From NCBI GenBank assembly GCA_003282055.1, contig QCAD01000001.1:1-42079 (forward strand): a stretch of 42,079 nucleotides of DNA, given 5' to 3'. Numbering within the stretch: the stretch's first letter is position 1; each line of letters starts with the position of its first letter. Of the stretch, positions 23,458 to 31,494 are shown piece by piece. A program made the position numbers and the translations under genes. This DNA comes from Pelagibacteraceae bacterium AG-339-N18 (GTDB taxonomy: Bacteria > Pseudomonadota > Alphaproteobacteria > Pelagibacterales > Pelagibacteraceae). The notes under the pieces are model-generated. The model was given only the letters and a program-made list of their open reading frames with translations. It had not been told where the DNA came from and did not search any database.

Positions 23458-24387
23458 GTGAAACATTTTATAAATTTAAAAGATATTTCTGCAACTGATC
23501 TTAAGAAGATTTTAATTGATGCAAAAAAGAGAAAGAATCTAAGAAAAAACTTAAACAATCTTGATATTGACAGTGGGGCTCCCTTGAAAGGAAAATTATT
23601 AATACAAATGTTCGAAAAATCTAGCCTTAGAACAAGGCTAAGTTTCTATTTAGCAATAAAACAACTTGGAGGGAGTACTTTAACACTAAGACCTGATGAA
23701 CTGCATTTATCAAAGGGAGGTGAGAGCATTCAAGACACAGCAAAAATCATTTCAAGCTTTGGTAATGCTTTTATGTTAAGGACAGATGATGATAAAAAGT
23801 TGGAGGAATTTAAAAAATATTTATCAATACCTATAATTAACGGTTTAAGTCCTAGTTCTCACGCTACGCAAATATTATCCGATATTTTTACTATTGAGGA
23901 AATAAAAAAAAAATCAATTCTCAACTTAAAAATTGCTTGGATTGGTGACTCTAATAATGTTCTTAATTCCCTTATATCTGCATCAATCAAATTCTCTTTC
24001 AAATTAAATATTGGTTGTCCAAATGCGTATCAACCGAATAAAAGAATTCTTAAATATATAAAAGCTAATAGAAATAAAATCTTAATTTATAATGACCCCA
24101 AAAAGGCAGCTAGTGGAGCAGATGTTATTTTTTCAGACAAAGTAATATCTATGAATGATAAAGGAAATAAACTAAAAAAATTAAGACATTTTAAAAAATT
24201 TAGAATTAATAAAGAATTAATGAATTACGCAAAAAGGGATTGCATTTTTCTTCATTGTTTACCTAGAGGTAATGAAGTTGATGATGAAGTATTTCTAAGT
24301 AGCCAATCCAAGGTTTGGCAACAGGCTACTAATAGAATCCATGTTCAAAAATCTATATTACTTTATTGTTTTGGAAAACTAAGGTAA
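23458..24387 (+). CDS. argF: Ornithine carbamoyltransferase
   Basis: ArgF joins ornithine and carbamoyl phosphate to give citrulline. It has 309 residues and starts with GTG one bp after the argD stop. The carbamoyl-phosphate loop, normally S-T-R-T-R, reads SLRTR at residues 56-60 (Leu for Thr). The polar GGESIQDTAKII, then NGLSPSSHATQIL with the conserved H-x-x-Q-L-like motif, and the C-terminal Cys loop HCLPRG are present. The ornithine loop reads SMND in place of SMG. The enzyme is clearly in this family but somewhat divergent. Its last 9 nt overlap the opposing cytochrome c gene. Confidence 0.93.
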   Translation: MKHFINLKDISATDLKKILIDAKKRKNLRKNLNNLDIDSGAPLKGKLLIQMFEKSSLRTRLSFYLAIKQLGGSTLTLRPDELHLSKGGESIQDTAKIISSFGNAFMLRTDDDKKLEEFKKYLSIPIINGLSPSSHATQILSDIFTIEEIKKKSILNLKIAWIGDSNNVLNSLISASIKFSFKLNIGCPNAYQPNKRILKYIKANRNKILIYNDPKKAASGADVIFSDKVISMNDKGNKLKKLRHFKKFRINKELMNYAKRDCIFLHCLPRGNEVDDEVFLSSQSKVWQQATNRIHVQKSILLYCFGKLR

Positions 24388-24921
24388 CTGTAAAGGGCTA
24401 TCAGAATTCTGATTTAAGTATAATATAACTGAGGCTCTATCTCTTTCTTTCCTTAATCCTGCAAAAGCCATTTTTGTTCCCTTAATCCATTTAGCAGGTT
24501 TTAGAAGATATCCATTTAGCTCTTCAAAAGTCCATTCTTTCTCATATCCCGAAAGGGCTTTTGAATATTTGTAATCACTTACTATTCCAACTTTTCTTCC
24601 CACTACATTATATAAAGCTGGACCTATATTATTTTTCCCTCCCTTGACTATTGAGTGACAGGCAGCACATTTTTTAAAAACCTTCTCACCTAATACAGGA
24701 TCTCCCATAGCCATTAAAGATGCTATATCCACTTTTTCTTCTATTTTTTTAGGGGCTGTTTGAGAAATTGGCAATGCTGATTCTTCCACATCTACCGAAT
24801 AGCCTGGTGTCTCAGGTTTTTCTACATAAAAAATAATGTTTGATAGCTTCCCTATACCAATAATTAGAAGCGCTACCATTAATATTGCTGCTATTATTTT
24901 ATTGATTTCAAAAGAGTCCAT
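24379..24921 (-). CDS. cycM: Membrane-anchored c-type cytochrome (CycM-like)
   Basis: This 180-residue protein has an uncleaved N-terminal transmembrane helix (about residues 9-31) and a class I cytochrome c domain. The heme site is CAACH within KKCAACHSIV, the N-IGPALYNVVGR segment follows, and the axial Met is in GTKMAFAGL. The alphaproteobacterial CycM/c552 proteins of this form pass electrons from the bc1 complex to cytochrome oxidase. The gene is divergent from kdsB, a conserved cytochrome c-kdsB-pheA neighbourhood. A 14-nt palindrome (24400-24413) lies in its C-terminal codons, near the end of argF. Confidence 0.92.
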   Translation of the reverse strand: MDSFEINKIIAAILMVALLIIGIGKLSNIIFYVEKPETPGYSVDVEESALPISQTAPKKIEEKVDIASLMAMGDPVLGEKVFKKCAACHSIVKGGKNNIGPALYNVVGRKVGIVSDYKYSKALSGYEKEWTFEELNGYLLKPAKWIKGTKMAFAGLRKERDRASVILYLNQNSDSPLQLP

Positions 24922-25028
24922 TTAATAAAAAATATTCGAAGATATAGCACTATAAATATAAAATTGCTTATACTTTTAATGTACAATTTTGCCTCTGTTT
25001 ATGTTGTAATAATAAATAAAAAAAATCA

Positions 25029-25763
25029 ATGAAGACTTTAGTTTTAATTCCTTCAAGGTTGTCAGCTACAAGATTACCAGGTAAACCTTTGTTAAAAATC
25101 AACGGATTATCCATTATTTCTCACGTTTTCAAAACAGCACAAAAAGCCAATATAGGAGAGGTATTTGTTGCTACAGAGGATCAAGATATTTTTAATGACG
25201 TAAAAAAAAATGGTGGTGAGGCAATTTTAACAGGCAATACACATAAAACGGGAACAGATAGGATTTGCGAAGCTATTAAAAAACTTGATAAAAAAGATGT
25301 TGAACTGGTAATGAATCTTCAGGGAGATGAACCATTAATGAATGCTGACGATATTAAAAACCTAAAAAGACTTATGGTTAAGTTTAAATGCAATTTTGGT
25401 ACTTTAGCTTCTAAAATTGCAAATGAAAAAATATTAGTGAATGAAAATATTGTAAAAGTAAAGACGGAAGAAAGTTTGAATAACTCAAATTTTCCTTTAG
25501 CGTTAAAATTTACTAGAAAAATAGATAAAAGCGAAAGTCATATTTATCATCATCTTGGGATTTATTGTTATAATTTAGAGACATTAAACAAATTTGTGTC
25601 TATTAAGCAGTCTCATAATGAAATCAAAGACAAATTAGAACAGCTGAGAGCTATGGATAACAACATAAGCATTAATGTTGCTTTAGCAAAATCATCACCA
25701 ATTGGAGTAGATACTAAAGAGGATTTTATGGCTATAAAAAAAATTATGGAATATAAATCATAA
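25029..25763 (+). CDS. kdsB: CMP-Kdo synthetase (3-deoxy-manno-octulosonate cytidylyltransferase)
   Basis: KdsB activates Kdo with CTP for lipid A-core assembly. The 244-residue nucleotidyltransferase begins with IPSRLSATRLPGKPL, the family N-terminal signature. It then has VFVATEDQDI, HKTGTDRICEA, LVMNLQGDEPLM (metal Asp) and YHHLGIYCY near the end. It shares one base with pheA (TAATG), so the two are translationally coupled. It starts 107 bp from the divergent cytochrome c gene, and both promoters should lie in that gap. Confidence 0.95.
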   Translation: MKTLVLIPSRLSATRLPGKPLLKINGLSIISHVFKTAQKANIGEVFVATEDQDIFNDVKKNGGEAILTGNTHKTGTDRICEAIKKLDKKDVELVMNLQGDEPLMNADDIKNLKRLMVKFKCNFGTLASKIANEKILVNENIVKVKTEESLNNSNFPLALKFTRKIDKSESHIYHHLGIYCYNLETLNKFVSIKQSHNEIKDKLEQLRAMDNNISINVALAKSSPIGVDTKEDFMAIKKIMEYKS

Positions 25764-26599
25764 TGAATAAAATTTACTTTCAAGGAACTTTTGGAGCTTA
25801 TTCACATCTAGCAGCCTTGTCAGCTGACCCTAATGCTGAAGTAATACCGTGTAAAACCTTTGATGAATGTTTTACAAAAGCATTAAAAGATACAAATTCA
25901 AAAATAATAATTCCTGAATCAAACAGGATTACCGGTAATATAGGAATTGAGTATTTGATATTTGAATACAGATTAAACATTTATGCTGAATATTTTCAAA
26001 AAATAGAACATAACTTATTAGGTTTGCCAGGAACAAAAGTTTCTGAAATCAAGGATGTTTATTCTCACGCTCAAGCACTTTCCCAATGTTCAAAATTTAT
26101 TAAATCCAATAATTTAATTGAGCATGTCAGAGCAGATACCGCTGGCTCAGCAGAAATGATCTCTAAAGTTAACAGTAAAGAAAAGTCTGCAATTGCCTCT
26201 TCTTTAAGCGCTAAAACATATAATTTAGATATTATTAAAAAAAATATTGAAAACGAAAAAGGAAATTTAACAAGGTTTTTAATAATGGGAAAGGATATAT
26301 CACAGCCTGAATTTGGTAATAAAAAATATATAACTTCTTTTTTGTTTAAGTTGAAAAGTAAACCTGCAGCCTTATATCAATCATTGAGTGGATTTGCAAT
26401 TAACGGAGTTAATCTGACTAAGCTTCAAAGTTATCCTGAAAAAAATTCATTCGACTCATTTTTCTTTTTATGCGATCTTGATGGCCACATAGAAGATACC
26501 AGGGTTCAAAAATCATTAGAAGATCTAGGATTACATTGTCAGGATTTTCACGTTTTAGGTGTTTTTGAAGCTGACAAACAAAGAGAAATTAATAAATAA
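25763..26599 (+). CDS. pheA: Prephenate dehydratase
   Basis: PheA converts prephenate to phenylpyruvate in phenylalanine synthesis. It has 278 residues, with no chorismate mutase domain. YFQGTFGAYSHLAAL is the N-terminal signature. IPESNRITGNI replaces the usual IPxENSxxG, and NLTRFLIMG contains the catalytic Thr-Arg-Phe. A C-terminal ACT domain (about 190-270) has SKPAALYQSLSGFAINGVNLT and the ESRP-like position as LQSYPE. Residues of the Phe-binding ESRP motif are changed, so feedback control may differ (inference). It is coupled to kdsB and followed by the SRP RNA promoter. Confidence 0.95.
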   Translation: MNKIYFQGTFGAYSHLAALSADPNAEVIPCKTFDECFTKALKDTNSKIIIPESNRITGNIGIEYLIFEYRLNIYAEYFQKIEHNLLGLPGTKVSEIKDVYSHAQALSQCSKFIKSNNLIEHVRADTAGSAEMISKVNSKEKSAIASSLSAKTYNLDIIKKNIENEKGNLTRFLIMGKDISQPEFGNKKYITSFLFKLKSKPAALYQSLSGFAINGVNLTKLQSYPEKNSFDSFFFLCDLDGHIEDTRVQKSLEDLGLHCQDFHVLGVFEADKQREINK

Positions 26600-26605
26600 C
26601 TTTTC

Positions 26606-26635
26606 TTGTAGATAAGAAATTATTACTGTTATAAT
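26606..26635 (+). promoter_or_regulatory. Probable promoter of the 4.5S RNA gene
   Basis: TTGTAG (26606-26611), an 18-bp spacer and a perfect TATAAT (26630-26635) place the start near 26642. That is exactly where the SRP RNA outer helix begins. Confidence 0.65.
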
Positions 26636-26641
26636 AGATTG

Positions 26642-26729
26642 TGGAGGCTAGAGGTGGATGCTGCTTGAACTCGACCAGATCTTAACAGAAGCAGTCGTAG
26701 AGACAGTTATTCAGGTTCTAGTCTCCTAG
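26642..26729 (+). ncRNA. ffs: 4.5S RNA of the signal recognition particle
   Basis: The RNA is about 88 nt. The ends pair over 11 bp (26643-26653 with 26716-26726). The Ffh-binding domain reads CGAC-CAGA-TCT-TAAC-AGA-AGCA-GTCG, that is, the outer helix, the symmetric loop CAGA/AGCA, a 3-bp stem and a tetraloop. This lines up with the E. coli domain IV (AGG/AGCA loop, GGAA tetraloop); TAAC is the known URRC alternative to GGAA. Its place before dnaX-ybaB-recR is the usual alphaproteobacterial location. The dnaX start codon is only 7 bp past the last paired base. Confidence 0.9.
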
Positions 26730-26733
26730 ACTT

Positions 26734-28380
26734 ATGAATATGAACAACAATTCTAACGTATTAGCTTTAAAATATAGACCACAAACTTTTGAAGATCTGA
26801 TTGGTCAAGAGGTGGTTACTCAAACAATAATAAATTCTATTAAAGTCGACAAAATTCCCAATGCATACTTATTTACAGGAATTAGGGGTATAGGTAAAAC
26901 GACTATAGCAAGAATTATTGCCAAGAATCTTAATTGTTCAAAATTATACGAAAATAATTGTAAAGATGGATGTGATACTTGTAATTCAATTGCTAACTCA
27001 AGCCATATAGATGTTTTAGAAATGGATGCCGCCAGCAAAACTGGAGTTGATGATGTTAGAGAGTTAATTGAATTTTCGAGATATGGACCAACATCGTCAA
27101 AATATAAAATATTCATTATTGACGAAGTACATATGTTAAGTAAACAAGCTTTCAATGCTTTACTAAAAACATTAGAGGAGCCACCTAAATATTTAAAGTT
27201 TATCTTTGCAACAACGGAAATAAAGAAAATTCCAATAACAGTAATTTCAAGATGCCAAAGATTTGATTTAACTAGAATTAAATCATCTGAGCTTTTTAAG
27301 TTTATTAAAAATATTAAGGATAAAGAGGGCGGAAAAGTCAGTGATGACGCACTTAAATTAATAGTGAAAATTTCAGAAGGGTCAGTAAGAGATGCATTAT
27401 CTCTTTTAGACAGAGCCTTATTAACACTAAACCCAAATGTTGAATTAGATTTAAAATCTGCCCAAAAAATCTTTGGTTTTTTTGATAAATCTCAGTTAAT
27501 AGAATTATTTGAATTTATCTTAAAAGGAGATGAGACAAAAGTTGTTGAAATTTATAGAAAAATTTATGATCAGGGTATTGAACCAAAAGTTTTTATAAAC
27601 GATTTTCTTGAATTATTATACTATTTTAAGAATATCAATTCATTAACATTAGATAGTACTAATTTTTCTTTAAACGATGAGGAATTTAGAAGAATTAAAA
27701 GTTTATCAAATCAAGTAGATCCAAAAGTATTGATTTTATTCTGGCAATTTACAATCTCAACACTTGATGAACTTAGTATTGTATCAAATCAATATCTTTC
27801 AATGGAAATGTTTTTAATTAGATTAATCCATTTAGTCTCAATAAAATCAAATAATATTGAGAAAGATGCAAATAAGAATAATTCTCTAAAAAAAATTGAA
27901 ACTAAAGATTATTCTAAAACTGTAAATCAAATTAAGAATATTTCTCAAGAAGAAAAAACTAAACCAGAAATACAAACAGAAATAAAGTCAGAAAAAGAAT
28001 CTTATATTAAATCATTAGATGAATTAATAGAGGTTTGTTCAAAATATAAGGAAGTAAAATTAAAATATGAGTTAGAAAAAAATGTAAACCTCGTAAAATT
28101 TGAAAAAAATTTAATTGAAATATCTTTTAACGAAAGTTTAGATAAAAATTTTGTAAAAGATCTTTCCTCAAAGCTTTTTGAATGGACTGGTGAAAGATGG
28201 ATTATTTCATTTAGTCAAATTAAAGGCGAGACGTCGATTGAAAATAAAAAAAAGGACATGAAAAAATTTATAATCGATAAAGCAAAAAAATCTAAAGTTT
28301 ATCAAGATGTATTAAAAAACTTTCCCGATGCTGAATTGATGGATGTAAATTTAAGTGGTAAGGAGGATAATAATGACTGA
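26734..28380 (+). CDS. dnaX: DNA polymerase III subunits tau (and possibly gamma)
   Basis: DnaX is the clamp-loader ATPase. The 548-residue protein has YRPQTFEDLIGQE, Walker A GIRGIGKTT (49-57), a zinc module with Cys68, 76, 80 and 83, IFIIDEVHML (Walker B), SRC sensor 1 and EGSVRDALSLLD (sensor 2). Domain III ends near residue 370. A Lys/Glu-rich linker then leads to the tau-specific C-terminal region. A run of eight A at codons 385-388 could allow a -1 shift into an immediate TGA, giving a 388-residue gamma form. It follows the SRP RNA directly, so there is little room for a Shine-Dalgarno, and its end overlaps ybaB by 8 nt. Confidence 0.95.
   Translation: MNMNNNSNVLALKYRPQTFEDLIGQEVVTQTIINSIKVDKIPNAYLFTGIRGIGKTTIARIIAKNLNCSKLYENNCKDGCDTCNSIANSSHIDVLEMDAASKTGVDDVRELIEFSRYGPTSSKYKIFIIDEVHMLSKQAFNALLKTLEEPPKYLKFIFATTEIKKIPITVISRCQRFDLTRIKSSELFKFIKNIKDKEGGKVSDDALKLIVKISEGSVRDALSLLDRALLTLNPNVELDLKSAQKIFGFFDKSQLIELFEFILKGDETKVVEIYRKIYDQGIEPKVFINDFLELLYYFKNINSLTLDSTNFSLNDEEFRRIKSLSNQVDPKVLILFWQFTISTLDELSIVSNQYLSMEMFLIRLIHLVSIKSNNIEKDANKNNSLKKIETKDYSKTVNQIKNISQEEKTKPEIQTEIKSEKESYIKSLDELIEVCSKYKEVKLKYELEKNVNLVKFEKNLIEISFNESLDKNFVKDLSSKLFEWTGERWIISFSQIKGETSIENKKKDMKKFIIDKAKKSKVYQDVLKNFPDAELMDVNLSGKEDNND
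27886..27899 (+). promoter_or_regulatory. Candidate -1 frameshift site in dnaX making gamma
   Basis: The frame reads CTA AAA AAA ATT over eight A (27888-27895). A -1 slip after codon 387 gives AAT then TGA (27897-27899), ending the protein right after domain III. In E. coli dnaX, A AAA AAG likewise shifts to one new codon and TGA. I see no strong stimulatory hairpin downstream; slippage by RNA polymerase on the A-run is the other option. Confidence 0.5.
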
Positions 28381-28690
28381 CTTCACAAAAATTTTGGACA
28401 AAGCAAAAGAATTAGAACTTAAAATGAAAGAAAGTCAAAACAGAATTAAAGAGCTCAAAATAGAGGGAGTTTCGGGTTCAAATTCGGTAAAAATAACACT
28501 AGATGGAGAAGGAGAAATGCAATCAATCGAATTATCAGAAGAAATACTTAAAGAAGAAAAAAATATAATAGAGGATCTGATTGTTGCAGCTCATAATAAC
28601 GCTAAATCTCAAATTAAAGTAAAAACATCTGAAGAAATTTCAAAAGCAGCAGGGGGACTTGGAATACCTGGTTTTAAGTGGCCCTTGTAG
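28373..28690 (+). CDS. ybaB: Nucleoid-associated protein YbaB/EbfC family
   Basis: This is a small DNA-binding protein of 105 residues when started at ATG 28373. A very strong Shine-Dalgarno, AAGGAGG (28360-28366), lies 6 nt upstream inside dnaX; an alternative start 18 nt earlier has no such site. A charged coiled-coil helix (about residues 5-30) is followed by a beta core, SVKITLDGEGEMQSIEL, and a Gly-rich C-terminal GGLGIPGFKWPL typical of the family. The dnaX-ybaB-recR order is conserved across bacteria and suggests a link to recombination or replication. Confidence 0.95.
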   Translation: MTDFTKILDKAKELELKMKESQNRIKELKIEGVSGSNSVKITLDGEGEMQSIELSEEILKEEKNIIEDLIVAAHNNAKSQIKVKTSEEISKAAGGLGIPGFKWPL

Positions 28691-28693
28691 TAG

Positions 28694-29305
28694 ATGCAAA
28701 ATATTTCTGAGATAGAAGAATTAATTAAGCTAATTTCAAAACTACCAGGCTTGGGACCTAAATCAGCAAAAAGAATAGTACTAAAGTTAATTAATAATAG
28801 GGATGAATTAGTAAAGCCATTAGCAAAAACTTTAGCAGAAGTTTATAAAAACGTTGTAAGATGTAATTTTTGTGGAATTTTAAAATCGAATTCAACAAAG
28901 TGTTTAAATTGTGAGGACACAAAAAACAATTATACAAAAATTTGTGTGGTCGAGGATATTACTGATCAGTGGTCAATTGAAAATTCAAATATATTTAAAG
29001 GTTATTTTCATATCTTGGGCGGTAATATTTCTTCAGTTGGTAAAAGAAAAGAGGATTTATTAATAAATTCGTTAGTAGAAAGAGTTAAAAAAAATAATAT
29101 AGATGAAGTCATTTTGGCAACAAGTGCAACCGTGGAAGGTCAAACAACTGCTTATTATATCCAAGATAGTTTAAAAGATATTGAAGTAAAGATTACAAAA
29201 TTAGCTCAAGGACTACCAATCGGGGGTGAAATAGAAAATCTTGATGACGGAACACTTATTTCTGCGTTTAAAAATAGATCAAAACTAAATACTAATTTTG
29301 ATTAG
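28694..29305 (+). CDS. recR: Recombination mediator RecR
   Basis: RecR, with RecF/RecO, loads RecA at gaps. The 203-residue protein has a helix-hairpin-helix (LPGLGPKSAKRIVLKL), a four-Cys zinc finger (CNFCG ... CLNC, about residues 56-75) and a Toprim domain. The Toprim domain has ICVVEDITDQWSIE, YFHILGGNISSVG and ILATSATVEGQTTAYYI. A conserved Gly-Gly-Glu segment (LAQGLPIGGEIENLDDGTL) precedes the tail. It starts 3 bp after ybaB. Its last 21 nt overlap the opposing glcB gene, and its terminator lies in that overlap. Confidence 0.96.
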   Translation: MQNISEIEELIKLISKLPGLGPKSAKRIVLKLINNRDELVKPLAKTLAEVYKNVVRCNFCGILKSNSTKCLNCEDTKNNYTKICVVEDITDQWSIENSNIFKGYFHILGGNISSVGKRKEDLLINSLVERVKKNNIDEVILATSATVEGQTTAYYIQDSLKDIEVKITKLAQGLPIGGEIENLDDGTLISAFKNRSKLNTNFD

Positions 29306-31459
29306 TTTTTTTTTTAAACGATTTGCGTGAAGCAGTGGCTCTGTATAACCCGATGGTTGATCGGTACCTTTAAAAATCAAATCACACGCAGTTTTAAACG
29401 CAATAGATTCCTCATAATTATCACTCATTTTAACGTATCTAGAGTCTTCTTTATTTTGTTCATCAACAATTTTTGCCATCTGCTTCATTATTTCCACGAC
29501 TTGTAATTTTGTGGTTACCCCATGATGAAGCCAGTTTGCAATATGTTGAGATGAAATTCTTAGAGTAGCTCTGTCCTCCATTAGTCCGATATTATTTATA
29601 TCAGGCACTTTTGAACAACCCACTCCTTGATCGATCCATCTAACAACATACCCTAGTAATGTTTGAGCAGAATTAGATATCTCTTTATTTATCTCATCCA
29701 CAGACCAATTTGGTCTATCCGCAACTGGCAGTGTCAGTAAGTCATTTAATTTTGCTTTATCTCTTTGGAGTAATTTTTTTTGAATATCAAAAATATCTGT
29801 TTCATGATAATGAAGAGAGTGAATAGCAGCTGCAGTTGGAGACGGTACCCAAGCACAATTAGCACCAGCTTTTAAATGACCACTTTTTTGATCTAGCATT
29901 TCTCTCATTCTGTCAGGCATAGCCCACATTCCCTTTCCAATCTGAGCTTTGCCAGATAAACCACAAGCTAACCCCACATCAACATTGTTGTTCTCATATG
30001 CTTGTATCCATTTTGAAGATTTCATATCCCCCTTTTTAATCATTGGTCCTGCCTCCATTGATGTATGCATCTCATCTCCAGTTCGATCAAGAAAACCAGT
30101 ATTTATAAAGAAAACCCTATTTTTAAGACTTCTTATACACTCTTTAAGATTAGAAGAAGTTCTTCTTTCTTCATCCATGATTCCAATCTTACAAGTGTAT
30201 TGTTCCAAATCTAGAATTTCCTCAACTTTTGTAAAAATTTCATCAGTAAATTCAGTTTCATCTGGCCCATGCATTTTTGGTTTTACAATGTATATTGAGC
30301 CAGTTCTTGAGTTGCCCTTTTTTTTAAAATCATGAAGAGCGGCAGCTGTTGTCATGAAAGCATCCATCAAACCTTCAGGAATTTCACTTCCGTCACTCAA
30401 AAGTATTGAGGGATTTGTCATCAGATGACCAACATTTCTAATGAGTAATAAACTTCTACCGTGTAATTTTAAACCCTTACCATCCTTTGAAATATAACTT
30501 CTATTTGGATTAAGTCTTCTTTCAAGAGTTTTACCCTCCTTTTCAAATTGACTAGTCAAGTCACCTTTCATTAATCCAAGCCAATTTCTATAGCAAAGTA
30601 CTTTGTCCTCTGCATCCACCGCTGCAACACTGTCTTCATTATCACATATTGTTGATATAGCTGATTCTAGTATAATATCACTTATACCAGCATGATCTTG
30701 TTGAGCACTAAATGCTCTTGGATTTTTCAAAATCTCAATATGAAGATTGTTATTTTTTAAAATAATTGCTGATGGATTGTCAGCTTCTCCTCTATGTCCT
30801 ATGAATTTGTTTTTTTCTTTTAAAGTTGTTATATCAATTCCTTTTAAAACTTTTAACTGCCCATCTTGGATAGCAAAGCCTGTAATTTTCTTCCAACTAA
30901 AATCCGTTAAAGCAAAATATTTATCCAAAAATTCTCTTCCGTATTTTATTACAAGTGTCCCGCGTTCAGGATCATATCTTCCTGAGGCAGCAGCACTATC
31001 TTCAGACTCTTCAATAACATCTGTACCGTACAAGCTATCATACAAACTCATCCATCTTGCATTAGCAGCATTTAATGCATATCGAGCATTCATTATTGGA
31101 ACAACAAGTTGCGGCCCAGCTATTGAAGTTATCTCCTCATCAACATTATTTGTTTCAATTTTAAAATCTGGGCCCTCATCTTTTAGATAACCAATATCTT
31201 TTAGAAATTTTTTATAATCCTCAATTTTGATAACTTTACCTTTATTATCAATATGCCATTTATCAATCTTTTTTTGTAAGATTTCTCTTAACTCAATAAG
31301 TTTTTTATTTTTGGGCGCCAACTCATTAACTACTTTGTCAAAACCCTTCCAAAATTTATCAGAGCTTATACTTGTTCCTTTTAATAATTCATTATTTACG
31401 AATAAAAATAATTCTTCTGATACTTTTAGACTATTTATAGAAACATATTTTGACTTCAT
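29285..31459 (-). CDS. glcB: Malate synthase G
   Basis: GlcB condenses glyoxylate with acetyl-CoA to malate, the second step of the glyoxylate shunt. At 724 residues it is the normal G-isoform size. Visible are LKGIDITTLKEKN, GHRGEADNPSAI, YVKPKMHGPDETEF-like IVKPKMHGPDE, IGIMDEERRTSSNL, FINTGFLDRTGDEMHTSMEAGP (catalytic region) and a C-terminal domain with GVTTKLQVVEIMKQMA. In other SAR11 genomes glcB is known to be controlled by a glycine riboswitch. The 99-bp upstream region here shows none of the glycine aptamer motifs. A good promoter sits so close that the mRNA may be leaderless. The stop overlaps recR by 21 nt, and a run of ten A lies near the 3' end. Confidence 0.96.
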   Translation of the reverse strand: MKSKYVSINSLKVSEELFLFVNNELLKGTSISSDKFWKGFDKVVNELAPKNKKLIELREILQKKIDKWHIDNKGKVIKIEDYKKFLKDIGYLKDEGPDFKIETNNVDEEITSIAGPQLVVPIMNARYALNAANARWMSLYDSLYGTDVIEESEDSAAASGRYDPERGTLVIKYGREFLDKYFALTDFSWKKITGFAIQDGQLKVLKGIDITTLKEKNKFIGHRGEADNPSAIILKNNNLHIEILKNPRAFSAQQDHAGISDIILESAISTICDNEDSVAAVDAEDKVLCYRNWLGLMKGDLTSQFEKEGKTLERRLNPNRSYISKDGKGLKLHGRSLLLIRNVGHLMTNPSILLSDGSEIPEGLMDAFMTTAAALHDFKKKGNSRTGSIYIVKPKMHGPDETEFTDEIFTKVEEILDLEQYTCKIGIMDEERRTSSNLKECIRSLKNRVFFINTGFLDRTGDEMHTSMEAGPMIKKGDMKSSKWIQAYENNNVDVGLACGLSGKAQIGKGMWAMPDRMREMLDQKSGHLKAGANCAWVPSPTAAAIHSLHYHETDIFDIQKKLLQRDKAKLNDLLTLPVADRPNWSVDEINKEISNSAQTLLGYVVRWIDQGVGCSKVPDINNIGLMEDRATLRISSQHIANWLHHGVTTKLQVVEIMKQMAKIVDEQNKEDSRYVKMSDNYEESIAFKTACDLIFKGTDQPSGYTEPLLHANRLKKKLIKISI
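29291..29315 (+). terminator. recR terminator inside the recR/glcB overlap
   Basis: ACTAAT (29291-29296) and ATTAGT (29301-29306) pair around TTTG, and nine more T follow (29307-29315). The stem is AT-only but the U-tract is ideal. It covers the recR stop codon and the last codons of the opposing glcB. Confidence 0.6.
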
Positions 31460-31465
31460 AAGATG

Positions 31466-31494
31466 ATATTTAAACTCTAGACTATTTATGTCAA
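31466..31494 (-). promoter_or_regulatory. glcB promoter, probably leaderless start
   Basis: On the minus strand, TTGACA (31494-31489), a 17-bp spacer and AAATAT (31471-31466) form a near-consensus sigma-70 promoter. Only 6 bp separate the -10 box from the ATG at 31459, so transcription should begin at or next to the start codon. No Shine-Dalgarno is present. Confidence 0.6.

Noticed and set aside
29306..29315. A10 run in the glcB 3' end as a third slippage site
   Set aside because: It lies a few codons before the stop, so slippage would change only the extreme C-terminus. The T-run is better explained as the recR terminator.
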